Of a stretch of DNA of 64,000 nt, positions 27,643 to 34,747 are shown in pieces. Within the stretch, counting starts at the first letter, position 1, and every line of letters starts with the position of its first letter. The notes beneath the pieces are model-generated. The model was not told the origin of the DNA. It ran no database searches and saw only the letters and a program-made list of their open reading frames with translations. Made by a program: the position numbers and the translations under genes. The stretch is from Roseibium litorale (GTDB lineage Bacteria; Pseudomonadota; Alphaproteobacteria; Rhizobiales; Stappiaceae), in NCBI RefSeq assembly GCF_014842915.1, contig NZ_JACYXI010000001.1, forward strand, positions 186,001 through 250,000, written 5' to 3'.

Positions 27643-27674
27643 GCTTCCTCCATGGAAGCACAGCCTCACGTCTT

Positions 27675-27690
27675 TTTACGTTAAAGTCAA
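27675..27690. promoter_or_regulatory. Candidate LiuR operator
   Basis: TTTACGTTAAAGTCAA lies 33 nt upstream of liuR and resembles the pseudo-palindromic TTTACGTTTACGTAAA-type LiuR motif; TTGACT on the minus strand would be a -35. The match is imperfect. Confidence 0.45.
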
Positions 27691-28187
27691 CAGAGAGAAT
27701 TTATTGTTTTATAATCATGGTATTGGGCGAAACCAATATCCCTTTCTTCGTCCGGAAACCCATGCCCGGGAGACCGAGGTTTCTGTAGCGCGCAAGTTTG
27801 CTTGGCATTTCACGCAAGTTCACTTGGCATCCGATCTCACAAGTGATCATTGCGCTATCCATCCTAAATATCCTCCTCAACCTTCCTAGCGTCAGACAAC
27901 TTTGCGCGCCGCATTTCAGTTGTTGCAGCCATCATCATGCGCAGTCAAAGGCGGATGAACTATCGCCTTAGATCTCACTATTCCTGCTTGCCAGAAACGG
28001 CCATCTATCTCGTTGACATATCCAATCCATGGTAGCCAGCAACAAGACGCAGCTGGAAAACGCTTCCGGCCTCCTGATTGCATCTTAACCAATGAGAAAC
28101 CATGATCTGCTACCTAAGTCATTGACTTCACATCGCTCAAGCAAGCTTTGTCTGGACAATCTGGTGCTAATAAGAGATCCTTGACGA
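27691..28187. other. Gene-free, lower-GC junction before the accessory island
   Basis: No credible gene in about 500 bases. Composition drops to AT-rich (27,691-27,730 and beyond) relative to the operon on the left. It includes one member of a 13-bp direct repeat (27987-27999). It probably marks the boundary of acquired DNA and holds the methyltransferase promoter. Confidence 0.5.
27987..27999 (+). repeat. Direct repeat left of the island
   Basis: CTTGCCAGAAACG, identical to 32888-32900. The two copies bracket the methyltransferase/receiver/GHKL genes exactly. Could be a target duplication, a recombination site or chance. Confidence 0.35.
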
Positions 28188-29492
28188 ATGTTCCCCACTT
28201 GCGTTGATCTTTTCGCTGGATGCGGTGGCTTGTCGCTTGGTCTCGGAGCAGCGGGGTTCTCTACGCTGTTCGGTGTGGAGGCGCATGCGGATCCCTTCTC
28301 GACGTATAAGCTTAATCTTCTTGATCGTAAGCCCGATCGACACAAGTGGCCGTCATGGCTTGAGAAGAAGCCTTGGAAAGCCGAAGAGCTCCTAGAGTTT
28401 CATCGTGAGAGACTCCTAGAGCTCAGAGGATCTGTCGATCTTGTTGCAGGAGGTCCTCCGTGCCAGGGTTTCAGCATGAACGGGCTCCGGCGTCCTGACG
28501 ATCCACGGAGTCGGATGGTAGATGTTTATCTGGAGTACGTAGACGTCCTGCGGCCGCGTTTGGTCTTGCTAGAGAATGTTGTCGGCTTTCAGTCGATGAA
28601 GCACCGCGCTGGCGGGACCTACCGCGACTTCGCTATCCGTGAATTGGGCCGTCTAGGCTACGACTGCTGGGCTGACGTGGTCAGGTCCGCTGAATGGGGG
28701 GTCCCGCAGCGTCGGCCTCGGTTTGTTCTTATAGCCGCCATGAAGGGCACGCTTTCTGGTATTGACCCAATCCAAAGGTTGAAGGTGGCGCGAAGGGCGT
28801 TCCTCCTTGAACGTGGACTCGGGCCGGAACCAACCGCCAGCAAAGCGGCTTTGTCGGACCTTGAGGGGCTTACGAATCTGCGGGCGGACAAAGAATGGGG
28901 ACACAAGGGCTTTCTTGCTCTTTGCCGAGGGCCAAAGGCTAAGACGCCTTACCAGACGCTCATGCGGTTAGGAAGCCGCGGCCAGCCGGACGATCTGAGA
29001 TTGCCGCGCCATGGAGAGGCTTCTGTTCGGCGTATGCAGGACATCCTCGACAACTGCGAACGTGGCGTATGCTTGCGACCACAGGACAGAGCGCGACTCG
29101 GTATCAAAAAGCGGAGTACGACCGCGTTAGATCCTAACGATATCGCTCCGACGATCAGTACCTTGCCCGACGATCTGATACATTACTCGGAGCCTCGCTC
29201 TATGACTGTTCGTGAACATGCACGGCTGCAGTCTTTTCCAGATTGGTTCTCTTTTCAGGGGCCATATACATCGGGTGGAGCCCGCCGGAAGGACGCATGC
29301 CCACGCTACACTCAGGTGGGGAACGCCGTGCCGCCGCTACTGGCTGAGGCGCTTGGGGAGACGCTGATCGGATTACTCGCGGTCCAGCAACAGAACCAGA
29401 TCGCTCATTTCGCGAATGGCGTCGATATGCGTCGCAAATCCTCGTCGGATTTCCGGGAAATCGGCAACGCTGATCTCGTCGCTACCTTGTAA
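28188..29492 (+). CDS. DNA (cytosine-5-)-methyltransferase
   Basis: The 434-residue enzyme methylates C5 of cytosine in a specific site. Motif I DLFAGCGGLSLG (residues 7-18), motif IV GGPPCQGFS with catalytic Cys 92, motif VI LLENV (about 127-131), motif VIII QRRPRF, and motif X QVGNAVPPLLAEAL are all intact. The target-recognition region lies at about 190-330. No cognate restriction gene is adjacent. Instead it converges with a receiver/GHKL operon, and its 3' end is antisense to it for 120 nt. The ribosome site is weak. Codon use and GC are lower than the flanking chromosome, pointing to transfer. Confidence 0.95.
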   Translation: MFPTCVDLFAGCGGLSLGLGAAGFSTLFGVEAHADPFSTYKLNLLDRKPDRHKWPSWLEKKPWKAEELLEFHRERLLELRGSVDLVAGGPPCQGFSMNGLRRPDDPRSRMVDVYLEYVDVLRPRLVLLENVVGFQSMKHRAGGTYRDFAIRELGRLGYDCWADVVRSAEWGVPQRRPRFVLIAAMKGTLSGIDPIQRLKVARRAFLLERGLGPEPTASKAALSDLEGLTNLRADKEWGHKGFLALCRGPKAKTPYQTLMRLGSRGQPDDLRLPRHGEASVRRMQDILDNCERGVCLRPQDRARLGIKKRSTTALDPNDIAPTISTLPDDLIHYSEPRSMTVREHARLQSFPDWFSFQGPYTSGGARRKDACPRYTQVGNAVPPLLAEALGETLIGLLAVQQQNQIAHFANGVDMRRKSSSDFREIGNADLVATL

Positions 29493-30317
29493 AACCCATC
29501 CATCGGTGCTTTCGACTTCAGTCACGTGCCCAAGTACGTTGCGCTTCTTCAAGACTATCTTGTCGTATTGCGCGTTCATGTTCCTGAGCTCGCGAAGACG
29601 GTCCACCTGTTCATCATCTAGTCCGAAAGACGCTGGGTTTGCCGTGACTATCTGAATCAGTCGTCGGAAGTGTTTGAAGAGCTTCGTGCTATCGACGGCG
29701 CGAGTATCAAAGCGCTCCTGCATTCCAGCAGGTACCGCGGCTTCGTATTTTCCTTTCATATCGTTCAGAAAATCGAATACGTCACGATCCATATCGGCAA
29801 CCTTCTCGGCGCATTTCTGCTCGCGGCGCACCATACTCAGGACTGCGCTCCTCATCAGCTCGTCACATTCTGCGACAACCTTCATCGCTAACCCGCGCAT
29901 TCCTGACAGCCGGTCAAGGGAGCGCGCTGTCTGATCGATCAACATCCCGGTCCGTTCGATGAAACGATTGCGGTGGCTGCAATAAACACCTTCCACCTCT
30001 TTCGCGGCAATCATTCGCCGTAGCTCCCCCTCATCCACGCTGCCAGAGTAGAAAAGGATGGTCACGGATGGGAAAAGCGTTCTGATAGTAGGTGCGAGTT
30101 CATCGCCGTTCTCGTTTTTAAGACGATAGTCCAGTAGGATTAAGTCAAAGCGATGGTAAAGGCGGTGAAGTCGGGCCAGTTCGTCAATATCGTCGCCGTT
30201 CGGAGTAACCTGGATTCGCGCCACGAAACCTGCATCGCGCACACGACGTCTGAGACTGGCCTCTTCCTCTTCACTAAACGAATCCTCGATCCAGAGGATA
30301 CCGAGATCGAGGTTCAT
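29373..30317 (-). CDS. Receiver-domain protein with unknown C-terminal domain
   Basis: The 314-residue protein starts with a CheY-like receiver (LGILWIEDSFSEEEE with the acidic pair; FDLILLDYRLKNENGDE with the phospho-acceptor Asp; ILFYSGSV with the Ser/Thr switch). The usual lysine near the end of the domain is not obvious (VYCSHRN). From about residue 130 to the end is a helical domain with no known output motif and no DNA-binding HTH. It overlaps the GHKL gene by 4 nt, so the pair should be co-translated. It may be the phosphoryl acceptor and effector of the upstream kinase-like protein. Confidence 0.8.
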   Translation of the reverse strand: MNLDLGILWIEDSFSEEEEASLRRRVRDAGFVARIQVTPNGDDIDELARLHRLYHRFDLILLDYRLKNENGDELAPTIRTLFPSVTILFYSGSVDEGELRRMIAAKEVEGVYCSHRNRFIERTGMLIDQTARSLDRLSGMRGLAMKVVAECDELMRSAVLSMVRREQKCAEKVADMDRDVFDFLNDMKGKYEAAVPAGMQERFDTRAVDSTKLFKHFRRLIQIVTANPASFGLDDEQVDRLRELRNMNAQYDKIVLKKRNVLGHVTEVESTDGWVLQGSDEISVADFPEIRRGFATHIDAIREMSDLVLLLDRE

Positions 30318-32638
30318 GCTTCCTCCATCGGGACAATAATCTCAAATTCCGCTCGGGTGCCGTCCCCCACGAGTGCGATACTTCCTTTCATCTCCGCGAG
30401 GATCTGGCGAACGCTGTAGAGGCCTAGTCCGGTGCCTGTTGCTGAGCCCGAATAGCCTCGCTCGAATAGCTTAGAGACATCCACCCGCTGGGGATCGATC
30501 CCGAGTCCGTCATCACTGACATTTATCGCAATAGCTTTCGCCCCTTTCGACGACGCTTTGAATTTGACCTCAGTAGCCTTCGCCTTACGCGCGTTGTCCA
30601 TTAGGTTGTCGATTAGCACGGCAATGTCCACGGGAGAGAACTCTCGCTGGAGTTTCAGGCCCGCGTCGTCGAAGACGGCTTTCGGCATTCCAGGTATGCC
30701 GGCCACCCGCACATTTAAGTACTCATCTAAGAATCGAAGAAGATCGCCGCTCATTTTGTCGGTCTGAAGGTCGATACGGATGTTGGGAGCGAACGAAAGG
30801 ACCGCGCCGAGTCTATCGCTCGACAGATTGGCTCCCGCAATAGATGCCGACGCTCTTCGGGCCGACTGCCGGACGGTGGCAAGCAAGTCGGCTACATCTT
30901 CGCTGCCAATTTCGTCTGTGGCCGACGCCAGGGAAAGAACGTTTCGGACTTCATGGGCGGCGTTTGTAATCGCCGACCGGATATGGCCAAGGTGGATGAT
31001 GGCTTGGTGCATCAACAGTTGCACCCGTTCTACATCCATGTCTCGACTGCTTCCAAGAAACCGAGCCTGTTGTTCTAGTCGCGCGATCATCGCATCGGCG
31101 CGGACACGCTCCTCGATGGCCCGTTCGGCTTGCTGGCGCGCCTCTTGGCGAGAAGCTTTCAATTCTTCGATACGGCGCCGTGCACTTTCGATCTGGTTCA
31201 AGAGCGAAGTGTCGCCTCGGCGTTCCGCCAAGTCGGACATCGACTTCAGGGCGCTGTCAGTAATCTGGTCGGGGTCGTCCGTTATCCGGACGATCTCTTT
31301 GTCGTAGTAAACGACTTCCACTTCTCTGGAGCGAGCTAGTGCCCCGATGATCGAAAGAATTCGATCGCGGGCTTGATCGGTCTCCAGACCTTCAGGCGTA
31401 TCGCGATCTTGATCAAAGGTATCCTGCCAGTTCACACCAACGACATAGCGTTCCAAGCGGAAAATCATGTGCTTCAAGATTGCGTCATAGAGAGCTCTGC
31501 TACGAGCGTCCTCAACTAGGCCGGCGTCGCGGCTCGACACTTCACGAAACATTTTCGGCTTGGCTGTAACGTCTACGCGACCGATGATGTCGCGGGTTCC
31601 CAGATAGCGGGATGTGCCTTGTTGTTTTCGCCGGTTCAATCCGAGTGTATCGTCTAACTCATCGCCAATAGGGGAGATCCTGAAACGATTCAGGAATAAG
31701 AAGACACTGCCGAACTCCACTGGGCGAACTCCCATACGGCCCGTGAAGGTCTTCTTAGCCGACCTGTTGAGGAAGAATATCTGTCCTTCGATTTTGCAGT
31801 CTACTAAATCTTCGTAAGGTGACCGTTCCTTGATCTCGTAGATTTTCCGCCCTCGGTCGAAGAGGCTCGAATGTATCTGTGCACCGTCGATCGTGACCTC
31901 AATCCTACTTGTTTTATCCCGGAGGAGATCGGCGATTTGGTTTCCGACCGGCCCATCTACGTCCTTGATCCGGACGTCGGTTCCGTCCAGTAACCACGTC
32001 GAGACCGTGACGCTGGTTGTAGTCCCGAACGGGTCGATAAGCTTGGCGAGATCTTTCCTGAGCCTCTTGATACGGTCAGCACCCCACTCATGTCTCGTGT
32101 CCCTTATCAGCAAAACAGTTCCATGCTCGTCCGGCGTCTCCGCATTCGCGATTTCCGGAAAGTCCGCAACGTGGTCGATTTCCACGGTGACGTCCTTGAA
32201 CTCTTTCTGGCTGCTCTGCTCAAACCGCGTCCAGTCGATCGAAAGCATCTCGACCTTATTTTCGCCACGTACTCGGGAGTAGAGAGACAGCTTCTCTCCA
32301 AGTGTGTCGCAGGCGAACCGACCTATCCCTTTGCTACCAGCAAACTGGCCTGCCGGCCTAATCTTATCGCGGTATGTCTCCGTCTCAGCCTGCGCTTTTT
32401 CAGAATACGCGACGAACAACCACTTCTTCTTTATGTCGTCTTGTGTCATCCCAGCGCCGTCGTCGACGATCGCGATAGTGCGCTCTGAGGGGTCGAATTC
32501 GATATCGACACGTGAGGCCCCAGCATCGAAGGAGTTCTTCACGAGCTCAAAGATCGCAATGAACTCATTTGTAACGAGGTCACGCCCAATGATGTCCTTG
32601 AGGTGGGAGCTGATTCTGAAGGTTTCTTTGGTCGACAT
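30314..32638 (-). CDS. Dual-GHKL ATPase: Hsp90/MORC-like module plus histidine-kinase-like module
   Basis: This 774-residue protein has two separate GHKL ATP-binding modules. The N-terminal one is Hsp90/MutL/MORC-like: ELVKNSFDA (31-39, with the Mg-binding Asn 35), DDGAGM (59-64) and GSKGIGRFA (101-109). A middle domain (150-430) and a coiled coil (about 470-525) follow. The C-terminal third resembles a histidine kinase: an H-box-like AAHEVRN (His 562), N box DNLMDNA (677-683), G1 DDGLG (709-713) and G2 GTGLGL (735-740). No membrane segment. The operon with a receiver protein suggests phosphotransfer. Its ATG has AAGGGG upstream. Confidence 0.85.
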   Translation of the reverse strand: MSTKETFRISSHLKDIIGRDLVTNEFIAIFELVKNSFDAGASRVDIEFDPSERTIAIVDDGAGMTQDDIKKKWLFVAYSEKAQAETETYRDKIRPAGQFAGSKGIGRFACDTLGEKLSLYSRVRGENKVEMLSIDWTRFEQSSQKEFKDVTVEIDHVADFPEIANAETPDEHGTVLLIRDTRHEWGADRIKRLRKDLAKLIDPFGTTTSVTVSTWLLDGTDVRIKDVDGPVGNQIADLLRDKTSRIEVTIDGAQIHSSLFDRGRKIYEIKERSPYEDLVDCKIEGQIFFLNRSAKKTFTGRMGVRPVEFGSVFLFLNRFRISPIGDELDDTLGLNRRKQQGTSRYLGTRDIIGRVDVTAKPKMFREVSSRDAGLVEDARSRALYDAILKHMIFRLERYVVGVNWQDTFDQDRDTPEGLETDQARDRILSIIGALARSREVEVVYYDKEIVRITDDPDQITDSALKSMSDLAERRGDTSLLNQIESARRRIEELKASRQEARQQAERAIEERVRADAMIARLEQQARFLGSSRDMDVERVQLLMHQAIIHLGHIRSAITNAAHEVRNVLSLASATDEIGSEDVADLLATVRQSARRASASIAGANLSSDRLGAVLSFAPNIRIDLQTDKMSGDLLRFLDEYLNVRVAGIPGMPKAVFDDAGLKLQREFSPVDIAVLIDNLMDNARKAKATEVKFKASSKGAKAIAINVSDDGLGIDPQRVDVSKLFERGYSGSATGTGLGLYSVRQILAEMKGSIALVGDGTRAEFEIIVPMEEA

Positions 32639-32954
32639 ATGCCCCTTATACGCGAAAGTAGTTGATATGTGAGTGGTGTTGAACCATTGGGAAACAAAAT
32701 TTTGGCGTGTGACCTGTGATCTATTCCGGCAAAGGCTCTAGACGCGGCCAACGACACTTCTGTGGTGTGTCAGTAGCAACCGCACAATATCAGCACAATC
32801 CAGTCGGCTTTTGATACCGCGCATACCTCACCTATGCTGCCCTAGTGTCCAACATTCCCTGACTTGAGAGCTTGCCAGTCCGATGCCCTTGCCAGAAACG
32901 CAAAACTGCTACTGACCACCTCAATCGATCAAGTTTAGCTGTCCTAAACTTTTT
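32639..32954. other. Gene-free junction between island and prophage right end
   Basis: No gene. The right end of the Mu-like prophage may lie here. Signals: TGTGGTGTGTCAGTAGC from 32761, GCACAAT repeated at 32782 and 32793 (11 bp apart), a 9-bp inverted pair GTCAGTAGC (32769-32777) / GCTACTGAC (32908-32916), and the direct repeat at 32888. These could be transposase-binding ends, but no terminus can be fixed without the other end. Confidence 0.45.
32888..32900 (+). repeat. Direct repeat right of the island
   Basis: CTTGCCAGAAACG, second copy of the 13-bp repeat at 27987-27999. Confidence 0.35.
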
Positions 32955-32955
32955 T
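32932..32955 (+). terminator. Small hairpin with T-run at the end of the prophage methyltransferase gene
   Basis: AGTTTAG (32932-32938) pairs with CTAAACT (32944-32950) and is followed by a T-run to 32955 on the plus strand. It would stop rightward transcription entering the prophage; support for the minus direction is weak. Confidence 0.45.
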
Positions 32956-33668
32956 CACCCCGACCCCGTCCTTGAGAGCCGTTCGCTCGCGATCTCATAA
33001 TAGGCTTCTTCCCGTTCGCAGCCGACAAAGCGCCGGCCGGAACGAAGGGCGGCAACTCCGGTCGTTCCAGATCCTGCAAAAGGATCCAGGATCGTCCCTT
33101 TCGGACAGACCTGAACCAGCGCGTCCATGAGCGGCATCGGCTTTCCCGTGGTGTGGAGCTTTGGCCCGCCTGCCATGACGCCGCACCGGATCACGCCTGG
33201 ATAAGTCGGCCCTTCCTTGTCGTGCCAAGCGCCTTTTGATCCCCACAAAATGAACTCTGCTTGCTGACGGAACCGCCCCTTTGACGGGCGGCAGGCTTCC
33301 GTCTTGTCCCACGGCACGCAACCGCGATAGGTGAAGCCAGCCGCCTGGACAGCGTTTATCATCACGGACAATTGCCGCCAGTCGATGAAGACAAGAAACG
33401 GGGATCCAGGCTTCAGAACCCGATGGGCTTCGGTAAGCCAAAGAGTGGACCACAGCAGGTAGGAATATTGATCCCGGTTCTCGCCTGAGAACTCGGGGTA
33501 TTTCGTTGGGTTGCTGAGGTATTTGGCATTCGCGCTATCGGCTGTTCGAGTGCCAACGTGCAAACCGCCTGAGCTGTAGGGCGGGTCGGTCACCAGGGCA
33601 TCGAATTGCTCGGCGGATTGATCACGCAGCCAGATAAGCGCGTCTTGCTGGAACAGTTGCCAGGACAT
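32955..33668 (-). CDS. Prophage DNA methyltransferase (DPPY type), mom-position gene
   Basis: The 237-residue enzyme has the amino-methyltransferase motif DPPY (VTDPPYSSGG, about residues 28-37) and the AdoMet motif FAGSGTTG near the C-terminus, i.e. the beta order of N6-adenine/N4-cytosine methylases. I start at ATG 33668, with GGAG at good spacing; ATG 33695 overlaps the com stop and is an alternative. It is last gene at the right end, where Mu carries mom, so it probably protects phage DNA from restriction. Com may control its translation. Confidence 0.88.
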   Translation of the reverse strand: MSWQLFQQDALIWLRDQSAEQFDALVTDPPYSSGGLHVGTRTADSANAKYLSNPTKYPEFSGENRDQYSYLLWSTLWLTEAHRVLKPGSPFLVFIDWRQLSVMINAVQAAGFTYRGCVPWDKTEACRPSKGRFRQQAEFILWGSKGAWHDKEGPTYPGVIRCGVMAGGPKLHTTGKPMPLMDALVQVCPKGTILDPFAGSGTTGVAALRSGRRFVGCEREEAYYEIASERLSRTGSG

Positions 33669-33691
33669 GGTCTTCTCCAGATTTAATTCGC

Positions 33692-33868
33692 TCATTGACC
33701 GGACGGGTCGGGGCGATCGGAGAAGGGCTCTTTCGGTTCTATGACCAATGGCCTCAGGGAATTCATGGTGCCGCAACGGGGGCACTTGATGTCTACCGGC
33801 CCAACTATCGCTCGGTCGGCGGCCTTCAGCAAGAGCCTGCGGCAACTTGCACATCTGATTTCGAACAT
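33692..33868 (-). CDS. Com-like zinc-finger translational regulator
   Basis: The 58-residue product MFEIRCASCRRLLLKA... has two CxxC pairs (CASC and CPRC), as in Mu Com, a zinc-binding RNA-binding protein that opens the mom translation start. ATG 33868 has AAGG upstream; a GTG at 33895 is possible. Its end lies 23 nt before the preferred methyltransferase start, fitting translational coupling. Confidence 0.8.
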   Translation of the reverse strand: MFEIRCASCRRLLLKAADRAIVGPVDIKCPRCGTMNSLRPLVIEPKEPFSDRPDPSGQ

Positions 33869-34015
33869 ATCAACCTTGAAGAGAATCGCAGACACTCGGC
33901 TGGCTCGCGCGAGCAGCGGGTGCGGCGGTTATCTTCGTGCGACTGCCGGGCGGGTTCTTGGTTTGGCGACTTCGGCCCGCCGTCCGGATTTTCGGGTCCG
34001 GACCGCCCGTTTCGC

Positions 34016-34747
34016 TTACGCCCCCGGCACCACCGGCAAAAAGTAATGCAGGGCAATCCTGACCTTGCCGCCGGTGAATGCCTCAGTGTCTCCATGGGCC
34101 GTGATCCGGACGGGCGTATCCGCATAGAAGGCCTGGGGGCCAATGACACCGGCGTTCGAGGCACCAACCGTGATGCCGAGATAGCCGCCGAACTTCTCCA
34201 GCTCTCCGGAGATCCCGACGTGATATTGCCAGACACCGGTGACCGCGGCTGTCGTGCGGGAACTCACCCCGAAGAGAACAGACCGATCCGGGATGACGAT
34301 CGAGCTTTCAACAAAGGCCCCGGCCAGGGTCAGCTCTTCCTCCACCGTACAGATCCGGCTTTGAGCACCTGAGGCCGTTCGGGATAGAACCGCGACTTCG
34401 GACAGCAGAGCGCCATAATCCTTCCAGCCCGCGGCTGTGTAGACCGCCAGGGTGCCTTCGTCGGCCACATAGGCGAGCATGCCCAGCACTGGCGGATAAA
34501 AGGCCCAGGCCCCGTCAGCATAGGAGGCAATCTTGCCGCCCTGCCCCACGAAGGTTCCGGTGCCGCCCGCTCCGACCAGATAGCAGTCTCCCTCAGTCGG
34601 GCTGCCCGGTGCAGCCGTGACATTGCGGTCCAGGAGCACCAGATGGGCCAGCGCATCAAGACGGGCCAAAGCCTCGTTGTGGGTGACTTCCTTCTGCGCC
34701 TGGCTTGCCGCCAGGAAGGGAAGCCCCAGCCGTGCCGTACTGGTCAT
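34016..34747 (-). CDS. DUF2793 phage tail-associated protein
   Basis: The 243-residue protein starts TARLGLPFLAASQAQKEVTHNEAL, the hallmark of DUF2793, seen next to gene transfer agent-type tail genes in alphaproteobacterial phages. The C-terminal half is beta-rich and may be a receptor- or fibre-like domain. Its start overlaps the stop of the TIM-barrel gene by 4 nt. Likely part of the distal tail. Confidence 0.85.
   Translation of the reverse strand: MTSTARLGLPFLAASQAQKEVTHNEALARLDALAHLVLLDRNVTAAPGSPTEGDCYLVGAGGTGTFVGQGGKIASYADGAWAFYPPVLGMLAYVADEGTLAVYTAAGWKDYGALLSEVAVLSRTASGAQSRICTVEEELTLAGAFVESSIVIPDRSVLFGVSSRTTAAVTGVWQYHVGISGELEKFGGYLGITVGASNAGVIGPQAFYADTPVRITAHGDTEAFTGGKVRIALHYFLPVVPGA

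Noticed and set aside
28188..29492. Calling the methyltransferase part of a classical type II restriction-modification pair
   Set aside because: No endonuclease, Vsr or HNH gene lies nearby; the partner genes are receiver and GHKL proteins.
30780..31307. Plus-strand 175-codon frame in the dual-GHKL gene
   Set aside because: Ser/Arg/Ala-rich product typical of antisense frames; the minus strand has complete GHKL motifs.
33826..34236. 136-codon open frame across the DUF2793/com boundary
   Set aside because: In another frame of the DUF2793 gene; Arg/Pro-rich shadow.
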